Positions 1 through 9,292 of a DNA stretch of 52,361 nucleotides are shown in pieces. The position numbers and the translations under genes are program-made. Origin of the DNA: Bacteroidales bacterium (GTDB lineage Bacteria; Bacteroidota; Bacteroidia; Bacteroidales; JAGOPY01); NCBI GenBank assembly GCA_023229505.1, contig JALNZD010000030.1:1-52361 (forward strand), given 5' to 3'. The notes under the pieces were generated by a model. It saw nothing but the letters and a program-made list of their open reading frames with translations. It had not been told where the DNA came from and searched no databases. Each line of letters starts with the position of its first letter. Positions within the stretch are counted from its first letter, which is position 1.

Positions 1-1
1 C

Positions 2-145
2 AAGGATTACGGTTTTGAGAAAATGATGCTGCAACTCGAGAAAATCAAGGCGGTGGTCACGGATAACGGTCAGGTGTTCTATTCTGAAATAACTAAAAAA
101 CAAAGAGAACTACTCGAATTATTCAATGCTGTGCCTAAAGAATGA
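2..145 (+). CDS. C-terminal fragment of an unidentified protein (possible transposase tail)
   Basis: An open frame enters from the left edge and gives 47 residues ending in KEITKKQ-like and ELLELFNAVPKE-like sequence before a TGA. The text is rich in charged residues and contains SEITKKQRELLELF. It resembles the extreme C-terminus of some Bacteroidota DDE transposases, but the fragment is too short to assign. There are no inverted repeats in the 48 bases between its stop and the transaldolase start, so an insertion-sequence end cannot be shown. Only its being the end of a coding region is reasonably supported. Confidence 0.4.
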   Translation, partial: KDYGFEKMMLQLEKIKAVVTDNGQVFYSEITKKQRELLELFNAVPKE

Positions 146-193
146 AAAATTACGGTTATAAATGGGTTAATTTTATAAAATAAAAAAAAACAA

Positions 194-1267
194 ATGAATC
201 AACACACACAAAATTTACGAAGGCAGGGTATGAGCTTATGGCTCGACAACATTACCCGGAAAATGCTTGATAATGGCGTACTTCAGCATTATATAACTGA
301 ACTTTCCGTAACCGGCCTTACATCAAATCCATCGATTTTCGAGGCTGCCATTGCTAAGACCAGCGATTATGACGAAGCCATCCGTAAAAAAAGCAACAAG
401 GGGCTTTCCGATGAAGATGTGTTTTTCAACCTCGCCGTCGAAGATATCCAGCGGGCTGCAGACCTTTTTCTGCCGGTTTACCAGGTAACCAACGGACTCG
501 ACGGATTTGTTTCCATAGAAGTTTCACCGCTTCTGGCCTATGATACGGAAAATACCATCAAAGCGGCCAAAACTATTCACCAGAAGGTAAACCGGCCTAA
601 TGCCTTTATCAAGATACCCGGAACCCCGCAGGGGCTTCCCGCTATCGAAAAAGCCATCGCCGAAGGCATCCCGGTAAACGTTACACTTTTGTTTTCAGCC
701 GAACAATACCAGGCCGCTGCCATGGCTTACCTGAAAGGTATAGAAACCAGGATCGACAAAGGCCTGAACCCGGATATCAGGTCGGTGGCTTCAGTCTTCG
801 TCAGCCGCTGGGATAAAGCAGTTGCTGATAAGGCGCCTGCCAGGCTTCAAAATCAACTAGGCATCGCCGTGATGCAGAAAACTTATTATTCATACCTTCG
901 GTTTTTAAGGTCTGAAAGGGTACAAAGAGCCATGAACTTCGGCGTATTTCCGCAACGCTTGCTTTGGGCCAGCACCGGCACAAAAGACCCCAATGCTTCG
1001 GATATTTTATATGTAAAAAACCTGGTTGCTCCTTACACCGTTAATACCATTCCGGAAAATACCCTGCTGGCTTTCGCAGATCATGGCGAAACAGGCCAGG
1101 CGCTTCCCGATAATACAGCCTCGGCTGACAAAATCATCGGGCAATTCCGTGAATTGTCGGTCAATTATCTTCAACTGGCAGAACAATTACAAAAAGAAGG
1201 CGCTGAAGCATTCAACAAATCGTGGAATAACCTGATCGCCAGCATCACATCAAAGAGAAATCCATGA
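194..1267 (+). CDS. tal: Transaldolase
   Basis: Transfers a dihydroxyacetone unit from sedoheptulose-7-phosphate to glyceraldehyde-3-phosphate in the non-oxidative pentose phosphate pathway (cytoplasm). Family motifs run in order: SLWLDNI (Asp17), GLTSNPSIF (about 41-49), VSIEVSPLLAYDT (about 106-118), FIKIPGTPQG with the probable Schiff-base Lys140, VNVTLLFS (161-168), SVFVSRWDKAV (200-210) and LLWASTGTKDP (about 254). At 357 residues it fits the longer subclass seen in actinobacteria and cyanobacteria, not the ~215-residue short form. An A-rich leader precedes the ATG without a Shine-Dalgarno sequence, as is usual in Bacteroidota. Its stop overlaps the next start (ATGA), so the two genes are probably translationally coupled. 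Confidence 0.95.
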   Translation: MNQHTQNLRRQGMSLWLDNITRKMLDNGVLQHYITELSVTGLTSNPSIFEAAIAKTSDYDEAIRKKSNKGLSDEDVFFNLAVEDIQRAADLFLPVYQVTNGLDGFVSIEVSPLLAYDTENTIKAAKTIHQKVNRPNAFIKIPGTPQGLPAIEKAIAEGIPVNVTLLFSAEQYQAAAMAYLKGIETRIDKGLNPDIRSVASVFVSRWDKAVADKAPARLQNQLGIAVMQKTYYSYLRFLRSERVQRAMNFGVFPQRLLWASTGTKDPNASDILYVKNLVAPYTVNTIPENTLLAFADHGETGQALPDNTASADKIIGQFRELSVNYLQLAEQLQKEGAEAFNKSWNNLIASITSKRNP

Positions 1268-3894
1268 GCGAAAACGCCGAGAAACTAAGGTTATCAGAAT
1301 CGGACAATCATCAGAAAAACTGGAAGAAATGGGGACCTTACCTGGCTGAACGCCAGTGGGGAACCGTCAGGGAAGATTATAGCGCTTCGGGCAATGCCTG
1401 GGAGTTTCTCACCCATGATAATGCCCGCAGCAAAGCCTATCGATGGGGTGAAGACGGAATAGCAGGTATCTGCGACGACCGCCAGGTACTTTGTTTTGCT
1501 GTGGTTTTCTGGAACGGAAAAGACCCGATCCTGAAAGAACGGTTCTTTGGATTGGCAGGCACTGAAGGCAACCATGGGGAAGATGTCAAGGAATATTACT
1601 TTTATCTTGACAATACCCCTACTCATTCTTACATGAAGATGTTGTATAAATATCCTCAGCAGGAATTTCCCTATAACCATCTGGTCACTGAAAATAAGAA
1701 AAGGGATAAGTCACAGCCGGAGTTTGAGCTTAGTGACACAGGGGTTTTCAATGAAAACAGGTATTTCGATATTTTTATCGAGTACGCCAAATGTGATGAG
1801 AAGGACATTATGATTAAAATCACAGCTTTTAATTGTGGTCCGGAACACGCTGAACTAAACATTATTCCACAAATTTGGTTCAGAAACACCTGGTCATGGG
1901 GGTACGATCCCTATAAGCCGCAAATCACGCTAGCGAGGAAAAATACTTTATCTGCAACACATAAAAATTTGGGAAAGTATTATTTTTATGCAAAAGGGGA
2001 ACCGGCGACCATGTTTTGTGAGAATGAAACAAACGTCGGAAAGCTATACCAACTAAAGAAAATAAATGGATATTTCAAGGATGGTTTCCATGAGTATGTT
2101 GTAAACGGGCAACAGCAAGCTATCAACCCGGAAAACCAGGGGACTAAAGCCGGTTTCAATTACTTTCTTAATATTCCCGCCGGGAAATCCAATACTGTTC
2201 AGTTGAGGTTAACTGCTACCCCAAATGAACGCCCTTTTTCCGGTTTCGAGGATATTTTCAGAAGACGACAGGCCGAAGCGGATGATTTTTATACTGACCC
2301 GCAATCCGAAGTGCCGGGTGATGACGCAAAAATCATCCAGCGCCAGGCACTAGCCGGCATGTTGTGGAGCAAGCAATTTTATTATTTTGATATTCCGCAA
2401 TGGTTATCGGGAGATCCGGCACAATCCACGCCCCCGGCTGAACGAAAGATTGGCCGCAACAGTGGCTGGGAACATCTCACCAATGCTGAAATCATTTCCA
2501 TGCCCGACAAGTGGGAATATCCGTGGTATGCCGCCTGGGACCTGGCCTTTCATTGCATAACACTTGCCATGGTTGATCCTCATCTTGCTAAAGGCCAGTT
2601 GAAATTGCTCACCCGTGAATGGTATATGCATCCGAACGGCCAGCTTCCGGCTTATGAATGGAATTTTTCCGATGTTAATCCGCCAGTGCATGCCTGGGCA
2701 ACATGGAGGGTCTATAAAATAGACATGAAGCACAATAATGGAAAAGGGGACCGTGCTTTCCTGGAGGCTGTATTTCATAAACTATTACTCAATTTCACCT
2801 GGTGGGTCAATCGCAAAGACTTACACAACCGCAATATTTTCCAGGGCGGTTTCCTGGGCCTGGATAACATCGGCGTTTTCGACCGTAGCGCCGAGATACC
2901 CGGTGGCGGTCGTATCGAACAGGCTGACGGTACAGCATGGATGGCCATGTATACCCTGAATATGATGCGGATTTCACTCGAACTGGCTAAAAAAAACCAT
3001 GTTTATGAAGACCTTGCTTCCAAATTCCTGGAGCATTTCCTGTATATAGCAGGGGCCATGTCGAATATTGACGGAAGAGGTATCGACCTTTGGGATGAAG
3101 ATGACCAGTTTTTTTACGATGTCCTGCATACCGATGATGAAGTCAAAAAACTGAAAGTTAGATCTATGGTGGGCCTGATTCCACTTTTTGCCGTAGAGGT
3201 CATCGAACCGGATATTATTAAAAGTTGCCCAGAATTTGCGAAAAGGACCGATTGGTTTTTAAACTACCGTCCTGACCTGGCAAACCTTGTTTCACGCTGG
3301 GCTATTGAAGGCAAAGGTGAACGAAGATTGTTTTCTCTTTTAAGGGGGAGCCGGTTGAAAAAGATTTTAAAACGAATGCTTGACGAAACGGAATTCCTCT
3401 CAGATTACGGCGTGAGATCATTATCAAAATTTCATGAAAATCATCCCTATGTTTTCAACATGCAGCATGCTGATTTTACCGTTGATTATCAACCGGCCGA
3501 ATCAACCATGAGTTTATTTGGCGGTAATTCCAACTGGCGCGGACCGGTATGGTTCCCGGTAAATTTTCTCATCATTGAATCATTACAACGATTTCATCAT
3601 TATTATGGGGACGACTTTAAGGTAGAATGTCCGGCCAATTCCGGCCGGTATCTGACATTGAATGAAATAGCTTTAGAATTGTCCGACAGACTGGCTCGTA
3701 TTTTTCTATTGAACAGCGACGGAGAACGGCCTGTAAATGATGGCAAAGAGAAATTCTGGCTGGATGAGAATTTCAAAGATTACATTTTATTTTACGAGTA
3801 TTTTCATGGCGATAGCGGCAAAGGCATTGGCGCTTCGCACCAAACCGGGTGGACAGGATTAATAGCAAAACTATTGCAGGTTAAATCGGTTTAA
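1264..3894 (+). CDS. GH63-family (MGH1-type) glucosidase
   Basis: A large cytoplasmic glycoside hydrolase of 876 residues with no signal peptide. Blocks typical of the bacterial GH63 / mannosyl-oligosaccharide-glucosidase-like family are visible: an N-terminal beta-rich domain (WGTVREDYSASGNAWEF near 37), then (alpha/alpha)6-barrel signatures PWYAAWDLAFH (about 420), EQADGTAWMAMYTLNM (about 551), NSNWRGPVWFPVNF (about 755) and ASHQTGWTGL near the C-terminus. Characterised relatives hydrolyse alpha-glucosides, including glucosylglycerate or mannosylglycerate; the substrate here cannot be read from sequence. It shares a 4-bp overlap with transaldolase, which suggests that hexose released here feeds the pentose phosphate route. 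That link is inference. Confidence 0.85.
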   Translation: MSENAEKLRLSESDNHQKNWKKWGPYLAERQWGTVREDYSASGNAWEFLTHDNARSKAYRWGEDGIAGICDDRQVLCFAVVFWNGKDPILKERFFGLAGTEGNHGEDVKEYYFYLDNTPTHSYMKMLYKYPQQEFPYNHLVTENKKRDKSQPEFELSDTGVFNENRYFDIFIEYAKCDEKDIMIKITAFNCGPEHAELNIIPQIWFRNTWSWGYDPYKPQITLARKNTLSATHKNLGKYYFYAKGEPATMFCENETNVGKLYQLKKINGYFKDGFHEYVVNGQQQAINPENQGTKAGFNYFLNIPAGKSNTVQLRLTATPNERPFSGFEDIFRRRQAEADDFYTDPQSEVPGDDAKIIQRQALAGMLWSKQFYYFDIPQWLSGDPAQSTPPAERKIGRNSGWEHLTNAEIISMPDKWEYPWYAAWDLAFHCITLAMVDPHLAKGQLKLLTREWYMHPNGQLPAYEWNFSDVNPPVHAWATWRVYKIDMKHNNGKGDRAFLEAVFHKLLLNFTWWVNRKDLHNRNIFQGGFLGLDNIGVFDRSAEIPGGGRIEQADGTAWMAMYTLNMMRISLELAKKNHVYEDLASKFLEHFLYIAGAMSNIDGRGIDLWDEDDQFFYDVLHTDDEVKKLKVRSMVGLIPLFAVEVIEPDIIKSCPEFAKRTDWFLNYRPDLANLVSRWAIEGKGERRLFSLLRGSRLKKILKRMLDETEFLSDYGVRSLSKFHENHPYVFNMQHADFTVDYQPAESTMSLFGGNSNWRGPVWFPVNFLIIESLQRFHHYYGDDFKVECPANSGRYLTLNEIALELSDRLARIFLLNSDGERPVNDGKEKFWLDENFKDYILFYEYFHGDSGKGIGASHQTGWTGLIAKLLQVKSV

Positions 3895-3942
3895 ACTAAA
3901 ATTTAAATTTATATTGATATATAAAGAGGACATCCTCAACCA

Positions 3943-3966
3943 TTGAATTTATTTTCCTTATTTTTG
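3943..3966 (+). promoter_or_regulatory. Candidate Bacteroidota promoter for the DAACS transporter
   Basis: A perfect TAnnTTTG -7 box (TATTTTTG, 3959-3966) lies 23 bases before the ATG. The nearest TTG upstream is at 13 bp, shorter than the usual ~19, so the -33 assignment is weak. A small inverted repeat, GATCGG-ttc-CCGATC (3966-3980), overlaps the expected transcript start and could fold in the leader or act as an operator half-site pair. Confidence 0.45.
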
Positions 3967-3989
3967 ATCGGTTCCCGATCTCACAGCAC

Positions 3990-5366
3990 ATGTTCAAACC
4001 CGGAAAACTGATCCTTGGCTTTCTAATTTCTCTGACCATTGCAGTTATTGTCCACCTGCTGGATAAATCTATCCAGTTAAATCTGCCGGGCAGCCTGCTC
4101 CTGATATTGCGCTGGATCCCTATTATCTTTTATTTCCTTTATGCTTTCAAAAAGAATAAGCTGACTACATGGATCTTTGTCAGCATGCTGGCCGGGGTTG
4201 AATTTGGGTATGATGTACCGTTGATTGGCAAAGAACTTAACATTGTCAGCCAGATTTTCATCCGGCTGGTAAAGACGATCATTGCGCCGCTTATATTTGG
4301 AACATTGGTAGTTGGCATTGCAGGGCATGCAAACCTGAAGCAGGTCGGAAGGATGGGGTGGAAATCGCTGGTATATTTTGAGGTGGTATCCACCATAGCC
4401 CTTTTCATAGGGTTAGGTGCCATCAATATCAGTAAAGCAGGATGGGGCGTGCAGGTGCCGCCGGAAATGTTGCAAGGTGATCTGCCGCAAGTGCAGACAC
4501 AAAATGCACATGACATCATCCTGCACATTTTCCCCGAGAATATTGCAAAATCGATCGCTGAAGGACAAGTTCTCCAGATCGTAGTATTCAGTATCCTTTT
4601 CGGTATTGCAGTTGCCATGGTAAGTGAGAAATATCGCAATCCGATAGTTAAGTTTTCGGAGTCATTATCAGTCGTAATGTTCAAATTCACAAACATTATC
4701 ATGATGTTTGCCCCATTTGCTGTATTTGCTGCTATTGCCTATAGTGTTGGTCATATGGGGCTGAATGTACTCGTAAACCTGTTCGAACTGCTTGCTACAC
4801 TTTATGTCGCTCTTATTGTCTTCCTTTTGGTTGTTTTTTTACCTATTATTCTTATTTTGAAGATCCCGTTGCGGAAATTTCTGAAAGCAGTAGCCGAGCC
4901 TGCAACCATTGCATTTGCTACAACCAGCAGTGAGTCGGCTCTCCCCAGGGCCATGGAGAACATGGAAGAATTCGGTATTCCGCGCAAGATTGTTGCATTT
5001 GTCATCCCAACGGGATATAGTTTCAATCTCGACGGGACAACACTCTATCTTGCCATGGCATCGATCTTCGTTGCAAACATGGCCGGCATTCACCTTTCAT
5101 TCGATACCCAGATCGTCATGATGCTCACCCTGATGCTTACAAGCAAAGGGGTTGCAGCCGTTCCACGAGCTTCACTGGTTATCCTGCTCGGAACGGCGGC
5201 AAGTTTCGGTTTGCCGACCTGGCCCATATTTATCATACTTGGGATTGATGAACTGATGGACATGGCAAGGACGGCAGTGAACGTCATCGGCAACTGCCTT
5301 GCAACGGTTGTTATAGCGAAATGGGAAGGGGAATGGATACCTGAACCAAGGATCAAATCAGGTTAA
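3990..5366 (+). CDS. Dicarboxylate/amino acid:cation symporter (DAACS, SLC1-like)
   Basis: An inner-membrane secondary transporter for C4-dicarboxylates or acidic amino acids, 458 residues, about eight hydrophobic helices plus two re-entrant hairpins. The diagnostic elements are all present: the serine-rich hairpin TTSSESALPRAM, the NMDGT-like TGYSFNLDGTTLY, the second hairpin LTSKGVAAVPRASLV, and the terminal MDMARTAVNVIGN. The Arg in MART matches the residue that contacts the substrate side-chain carboxylate in archaeal GltPh. The position of the GltPh sodium ligand Asp405 is Asn here (VIGN), as in proton-coupled DctA-type members, so coupling may be to H+ and not only to Na+. It is monocistronic, with 95 bases between it and the glucosidase. 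Confidence 0.92.
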   Translation: MFKPGKLILGFLISLTIAVIVHLLDKSIQLNLPGSLLLILRWIPIIFYFLYAFKKNKLTTWIFVSMLAGVEFGYDVPLIGKELNIVSQIFIRLVKTIIAPLIFGTLVVGIAGHANLKQVGRMGWKSLVYFEVVSTIALFIGLGAINISKAGWGVQVPPEMLQGDLPQVQTQNAHDIILHIFPENIAKSIAEGQVLQIVVFSILFGIAVAMVSEKYRNPIVKFSESLSVVMFKFTNIIMMFAPFAVFAAIAYSVGHMGLNVLVNLFELLATLYVALIVFLLVVFLPIILILKIPLRKFLKAVAEPATIAFATTSSESALPRAMENMEEFGIPRKIVAFVIPTGYSFNLDGTTLYLAMASIFVANMAGIHLSFDTQIVMMLTLMLTSKGVAAVPRASLVILLGTAASFGLPTWPIFIILGIDELMDMARTAVNVIGNCLATVVIAKWEGEWIPEPRIKSG

Positions 5367-5587
5367 AGCTAAGATTACGGGAGAGGCTTGCGAAAACCAT
5401 CTTTTTTATTGTAAAATTTGTTGTCATTCAATTTTCTTTTTGTATAAATTGCAAATTTTTAAAAGGAAATTAAGGTTTCAAGGATTTAATAAGAACAATA
5501 TTGCCCGGCACCAGGTATAATCTCTTTCTGTGCAAACTTTGGACTCACTTACGCAAAAAGCAATTTTCATTCGGAAACGCATGGTTG

Positions 5588-5595
5588 TAATTTTG
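5588..5595 (+). promoter_or_regulatory. Candidate -7 box (TAATTTTG)
   Basis: A perfect match to TAnnTTTG, 30 bases upstream of the chosen ATG of the following outer-membrane protein. No clear TTG is seen at the -33 position. The rest of the 258-base gap upstream holds nothing else recognisable. Confidence 0.45.
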
Positions 5596-5624
5596 ATTTG
5601 ATAATAACATTTAAATCTAAAGCC

Positions 5625-6518
5625 ATGAAAAAGATTATTTTAAGCCTTATCATCGTTTTTTTCGCTGCGATATCCCAAAGAGGAATCGGGCAGGAAGTAA
5701 AAGACTCAACTGTCATTTACAGGTTAACCACTGTAGATGGCAATGAATTCTTTGGAAAGATCCTCAGCGAGGATTCTGTAATCATCAGTTTATCAACCAG
5801 TAACCTGGGAGAAATTAGTTTTAAAAAGCTGGATATCAAATCGCTTGAAGCTATCAGCGCAACACAGGTCAAAAATGGCAAGATCTGGTATCCGAACCTG
5901 CAGTCTACCAGGTATTTCTTTGCGCCTAACGCTTATGGATTAAAAAGAGGTGAAGTTTACTATCAGAATGTCTGGGTCCTGTTCAACCAGGTTAGCGTAG
6001 GCGTGGGCAACAATTTTTCCATAGGTGTCGGCCTGGTTCCCCTTTTTCTGATTGCAGGAGCTCCGACTCCGGTTTGGCTGATTCCAAAAGTTTCCATCCC
6101 GGTGGTAAAAGATAAATTCGCCATCGGGGCTGGCGGAATGTTCGGCACAGTTCTGGGGACAGAGAAGTCGGGGTTTGGCATAGTTTATGGGATTACCACT
6201 TTTGGGTCGCGTGATGCCAATGTGAGCCTGGGAGTTGGCTATGGCTATTTGTCAGGCGACTGGGCTAAGAAGCCTATGATCAACATCAGCAGTTTTATCA
6301 GGGTCAGTCCGCGTACTTATATTATTACTGAAAATTACGTCATTTCCGGAGAATCTACTACGGTGCTGATTTCCCTGGGTGCCAGGACCCTCGTTAAAAG
6401 GATCGGAATTGATTATGGTCTCTTCATGCCTTTTTTCCCTGATCAGGATACTTATTACGCAATTCCCTGGTTTGGTATAACAGTGCCCATGCATAAAGCC
6501 AAAGTGGATAACCGATAA
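5625..6518 (+). CDS. Secreted outer-membrane beta-barrel-like protein
   Basis: The start is set at the ATG that begins a classical signal peptide (MKKIILSLIIVFFAAISQ, cleavage near 25); an in-frame TTG 27 bases earlier would only add a hydrophilic extension. After cleavage comes a small domain with alternating strands (about 35-85: DGNEFFGKIL, VIISLSTSNLGEISF). The remaining ~200 residues show repeated amphipathic, glycine- and aromatic-rich strands (VSVGVGNNFSIGVGL, FAIGAGGMFGTVLG, VSLGVGYGYLSGDW), typical of a Bacteroidota outer-membrane barrel. The function is unknown. It lies alone between the transporter and the PurF-like gene. Confidence 0.75.
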   Translation: MKKIILSLIIVFFAAISQRGIGQEVKDSTVIYRLTTVDGNEFFGKILSEDSVIISLSTSNLGEISFKKLDIKSLEAISATQVKNGKIWYPNLQSTRYFFAPNAYGLKRGEVYYQNVWVLFNQVSVGVGNNFSIGVGLVPLFLIAGAPTPVWLIPKVSIPVVKDKFAIGAGGMFGTVLGTEKSGFGIVYGITTFGSRDANVSLGVGYGYLSGDWAKKPMINISSFIRVSPRTYIITENYVISGESTTVLISLGARTLVKRIGIDYGLFMPFFPDQDTYYAIPWFGITVPMHKAKVDNR

Positions 6519-6640
6519 AAACTCAATACTGATCATTTTTAACCATTTCTCAACAAACTGTCCATGATTGAAAGGAAAGTTTTAGTTTAGTCCATTCTTG
6601 AAAATTTGAACTTTCCTTACCAAACAAAAGAAAGACAATC

Positions 6641-8044
6641 ATGGGCGGTTTTTTCGGTACTATATCAATATCAGATTGTGTAAATGATTTGTTCTACGGA
6701 ACGGATTATAATTCTCACCTTGGCACAAAAAAAGGTGGGATAGCGGTTAAAAATTCCAAAGAATTTAAAAGAAGCATCCATAACCTGGAGAACTCCTATT
6801 TCAGGACAAAATTCGAGCCTGATCTGCCTCAATTTCATGGTAACAGCGGTATCGGCATTATCAGTGATACGGAATCACAACCTATATTGATCAAATCACA
6901 TCTTGGGGAATTTGCCATTGTCACTGTCAGTAAGATCAACAATATCGAGGATTTGACCGACAGGGCCCTGAAACAATACCGGCACTTTTCTGAAACCAGC
7001 GATGGCGGAACCAATCCCTCGGAACTGATAGCCATGTTAATAGATGAAGAGGATTCGTATGAAAAAGGAATAGAAAATGTTTTCGAAAAGGTAAAAGGAT
7101 CCTGTTCTTTGTTGCTGCTCACTAAAAACGGATTATTTGCAGCAAGGGACAAACTTGGGAGGACACCTGTTGTCATAGGTAAAAAAACAGGAGCATTTGC
7201 AGTAAGTTCAGAATCAAGTTCATTTTCAAACCTTGGCTTCGAAACAGAAAAGTTCCTGGGCCCGGGTGAAATCGTGTTCATCACTGCTGATGGCTATGAA
7301 CAACGCAGGATGCCCAATGATAAGATGCAGGTGTGCGCTTTCCTCTGGGTGTATTACGGTTATCCAAGCTCTGACTACGAAGATATCAATGTCGAAGAAT
7401 GCCGGTACCGGTGCGGAGCAGCACTGGCAAAAAATGATGATATTCTTGTCGATTTTGTCTCAGGTATCCCTGATTCCGGTATTGCCCATGCTATTGGATA
7501 TTCAATAGAAAAACAAATTCCTTTTAAACGGGCATATGTAAAATATACGCCGACATGGCCGCGGAGCTTCATGCCGCAAAACCAGGAAATAAGAGACCTG
7601 GTGGCTAAAATGAAACTGATCCCGATAAAAGCCCTGATAAACGGGAAAAGGATCGTCTTCTGCGATGATTCAATTGTCAGGGGAACGCAGTTAAAAGATA
7701 CGGTCCGGATATTATACGATTATGGTGTCAAAGAAGTCCATATCAGACCTGCCTGCCCGACCCTCATTTATCCATGCACATTCCTGAATTTCTCCCGGTC
7801 GCGGTCGACACTGGACCTTGCCGGCCGCAAAGCCATAAAGCAAATTGAAGGAGAAGAAACAAACCATCTGGAGGAATATGCAAAACCCGGAACAGACCGT
7901 TATTATGAAATGATTGAAAAAATCAGGCAAAATATCGGCATCACTACACTAAAGTACCAGAAGCTTGACGATCTTGTAGAAGCAATCGGCCTGCCAAAGG
8001 AACGGATTTGCACACATTGCTGGGACGGATCAAGCTATTTCTGA
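6641..8044 (+). CDS. PurF-like amidophosphoribosyltransferase lacking the glutaminase Cys
   Basis: 467 residues with the two-domain layout of glutamine-PRPP amidotransferase (first step of purine synthesis). The C-terminal phosphoribosyltransferase domain is well kept: the PRPP loop VFCDDSIVRGTQ (about 338-349) follows a beta strand as in PurF. Cysteines at 232 (QVCAF), 379 (YPC) and 457/460 (CTHC) fall where the Bacillus-type enzyme has its four [4Fe-4S] ligands. The N-terminus begins MGGFFG where active enzymes have a processed Cys-Gly-(I/V); the glutamine-binding RG and NG motifs are also absent or altered (SHLGTK for QHRGQE). From memory, similar MGGFFGT proteins occur in other Bacteroidota. 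It may use ammonia, another amidotransferase partner or serve a different role; the family call is firm, the activity is not. Confidence 0.85.
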   Translation: MGGFFGTISISDCVNDLFYGTDYNSHLGTKKGGIAVKNSKEFKRSIHNLENSYFRTKFEPDLPQFHGNSGIGIISDTESQPILIKSHLGEFAIVTVSKINNIEDLTDRALKQYRHFSETSDGGTNPSELIAMLIDEEDSYEKGIENVFEKVKGSCSLLLLTKNGLFAARDKLGRTPVVIGKKTGAFAVSSESSSFSNLGFETEKFLGPGEIVFITADGYEQRRMPNDKMQVCAFLWVYYGYPSSDYEDINVEECRYRCGAALAKNDDILVDFVSGIPDSGIAHAIGYSIEKQIPFKRAYVKYTPTWPRSFMPQNQEIRDLVAKMKLIPIKALINGKRIVFCDDSIVRGTQLKDTVRILYDYGVKEVHIRPACPTLIYPCTFLNFSRSRSTLDLAGRKAIKQIEGEETNHLEEYAKPGTDRYYEMIEKIRQNIGITTLKYQKLDDLVEAIGLPKERICTHCWDGSSYF

Positions 8045-8073
8045 TTTGATATTCTTTCAACTGTCAGGCTGTT

Positions 8074-8802
8074 TTACTTCGTCAATACCAGGTTATTTAC
8101 AGAATCAATCATTAAATCATGCAAAATTTCGGAAATCAAATCTGCATTGTTGTAAACGATCAGATGTGTCCCGTCTACTAAAAAATCTGTTTCAATGTTC
8201 TTTGCGGGGAAAGTCTTATCGTCCTTCCCGTTTATCTTGAACAAATTATCGGGGGTGGTTTGGTTATCGTATTTCATAATTTGATTTATTGACCATGGAA
8301 CCAGGTCGACATCATTTTTCCTGATCATTTCACTCAGGTATTCTCTTTCCTCTTCAGAAACTTTTCCAAAGCAATTTCCGATGATAATCCCTGGTTTGTT
8401 GAATATAAACTTCGGTAGTATTTTATGACATCCGAATATCTGCAGAAACCTGAATTTTAAAGGCTTTTCGTCCTTTATGGAAAAACTTGAAATTAATATG
8501 GTCATTCGCGGATGAACCATCTTGCTGATCTCAGTGGCAACGATCCCTCCAAAAGAAGTTCCGATGACAATATCGTTTGGAGTTATTTGATTTTCGTTTA
8601 TCAATCGCTGGCAATATGCTTCCATCGATTCTCTTTTTTGCGGCTTCAGCCATTCTACATGATTAATACCGAACGATTCGTCGAATCCCAAATTTGAATA
8701 GATGGTACTGTCTGTTCCCAGTGCGCTGATTAGTTGAACTTTTTGTGCCTGCAAAAGCACTCCGCTGATGATCAGGGCTAAGGTGAGAATTGTTGTTTTC
8801 AT
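8074..8802 (-). CDS. Secreted alpha/beta-hydrolase-fold protein
   Basis: 242 residues with a signal peptide (MKTTILTLALIISGVLLQAQ). A nucleophile elbow GTSFGG puts the putative catalytic Ser at 83, a candidate acid lies in NGKDDKTFP (about 195), and DGTHLIV supplies the expected histidine near 214, where hydrolases usually have HGTHL. The N-terminal part is short and lacks a lid domain. The substrate is unknown. It is convergent with the PurF-like gene, with 29 bases between the stops, and has its own promoter region on the far side. Confidence 0.7.
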   Translation of the reverse strand: MKTTILTLALIISGVLLQAQKVQLISALGTDSTIYSNLGFDESFGINHVEWLKPQKRESMEAYCQRLINENQITPNDIVIGTSFGGIVATEISKMVHPRMTILISSFSIKDEKPLKFRFLQIFGCHKILPKFIFNKPGIIIGNCFGKVSEEEREYLSEMIRKNDVDLVPWSINQIMKYDNQTTPDNLFKINGKDDKTFPAKNIETDFLVDGTHLIVYNNADLISEILHDLMIDSVNNLVLTK

Positions 8803-9292
8803 GGCCTGGTAAGTTTTTGGTTTGTTAAAATCACGGGCTATAACTGCCTGATAATGTGATTATTTTCAAATCAAAACTACCACCGCCAGGACCATTTTTT
8901 AAATTGATCTGCGCGAGGTAACCTGCAAAATCATTAAGAATTTATAGATTGAATGGGGGGCTGCGGTAAGTAAATGATTTTTCGCAAATTTCAGAATGCC
9001 CCCTGACTGATTTGGCAAAAAATAATAAAAAATGGGATTGTAATTATGATTTATTAATTGATTTTTTCTCAGTTTGAGGGCAAGGATACATTCAGAAAAT
9101 AAAAAAAATCTTTTAAGCGAATCAAACAGAGTGTGTATAACTCATTCCATAACCTCTTCCCACCCCACCCATATTCTGGCTCTATAAACGATAATTAACA
9201 ATTTTGGACGCGAATAATGGGCGGAATTATGGGGGGTGATCTTATTGGGCTGTTTAAATTTTATTATCTTTAAGGATCATTGAACAACAATA
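8803..9292. other. Non-coding divergent intergenic region
   Basis: About 490 bases between a minus-strand and a plus-strand gene, AT-rich with a few GC-runs. No ORF of note, RNA gene or convincing hairpin is visible. It presumably holds both promoters; only the rightward one (9245-9272) is recognisable. Confidence 0.6.
9245..9272 (+). promoter_or_regulatory. Candidate promoter TTG-N17-TATCTTTA
   Basis: The -33-like TTG (9245-9247) and a -7 box with one mismatch to TAnnTTTG (9265-9272) are spaced by 17 bases and lie about 20 bases before the ATG of the DUF6483-like gene. Confidence 0.5.
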
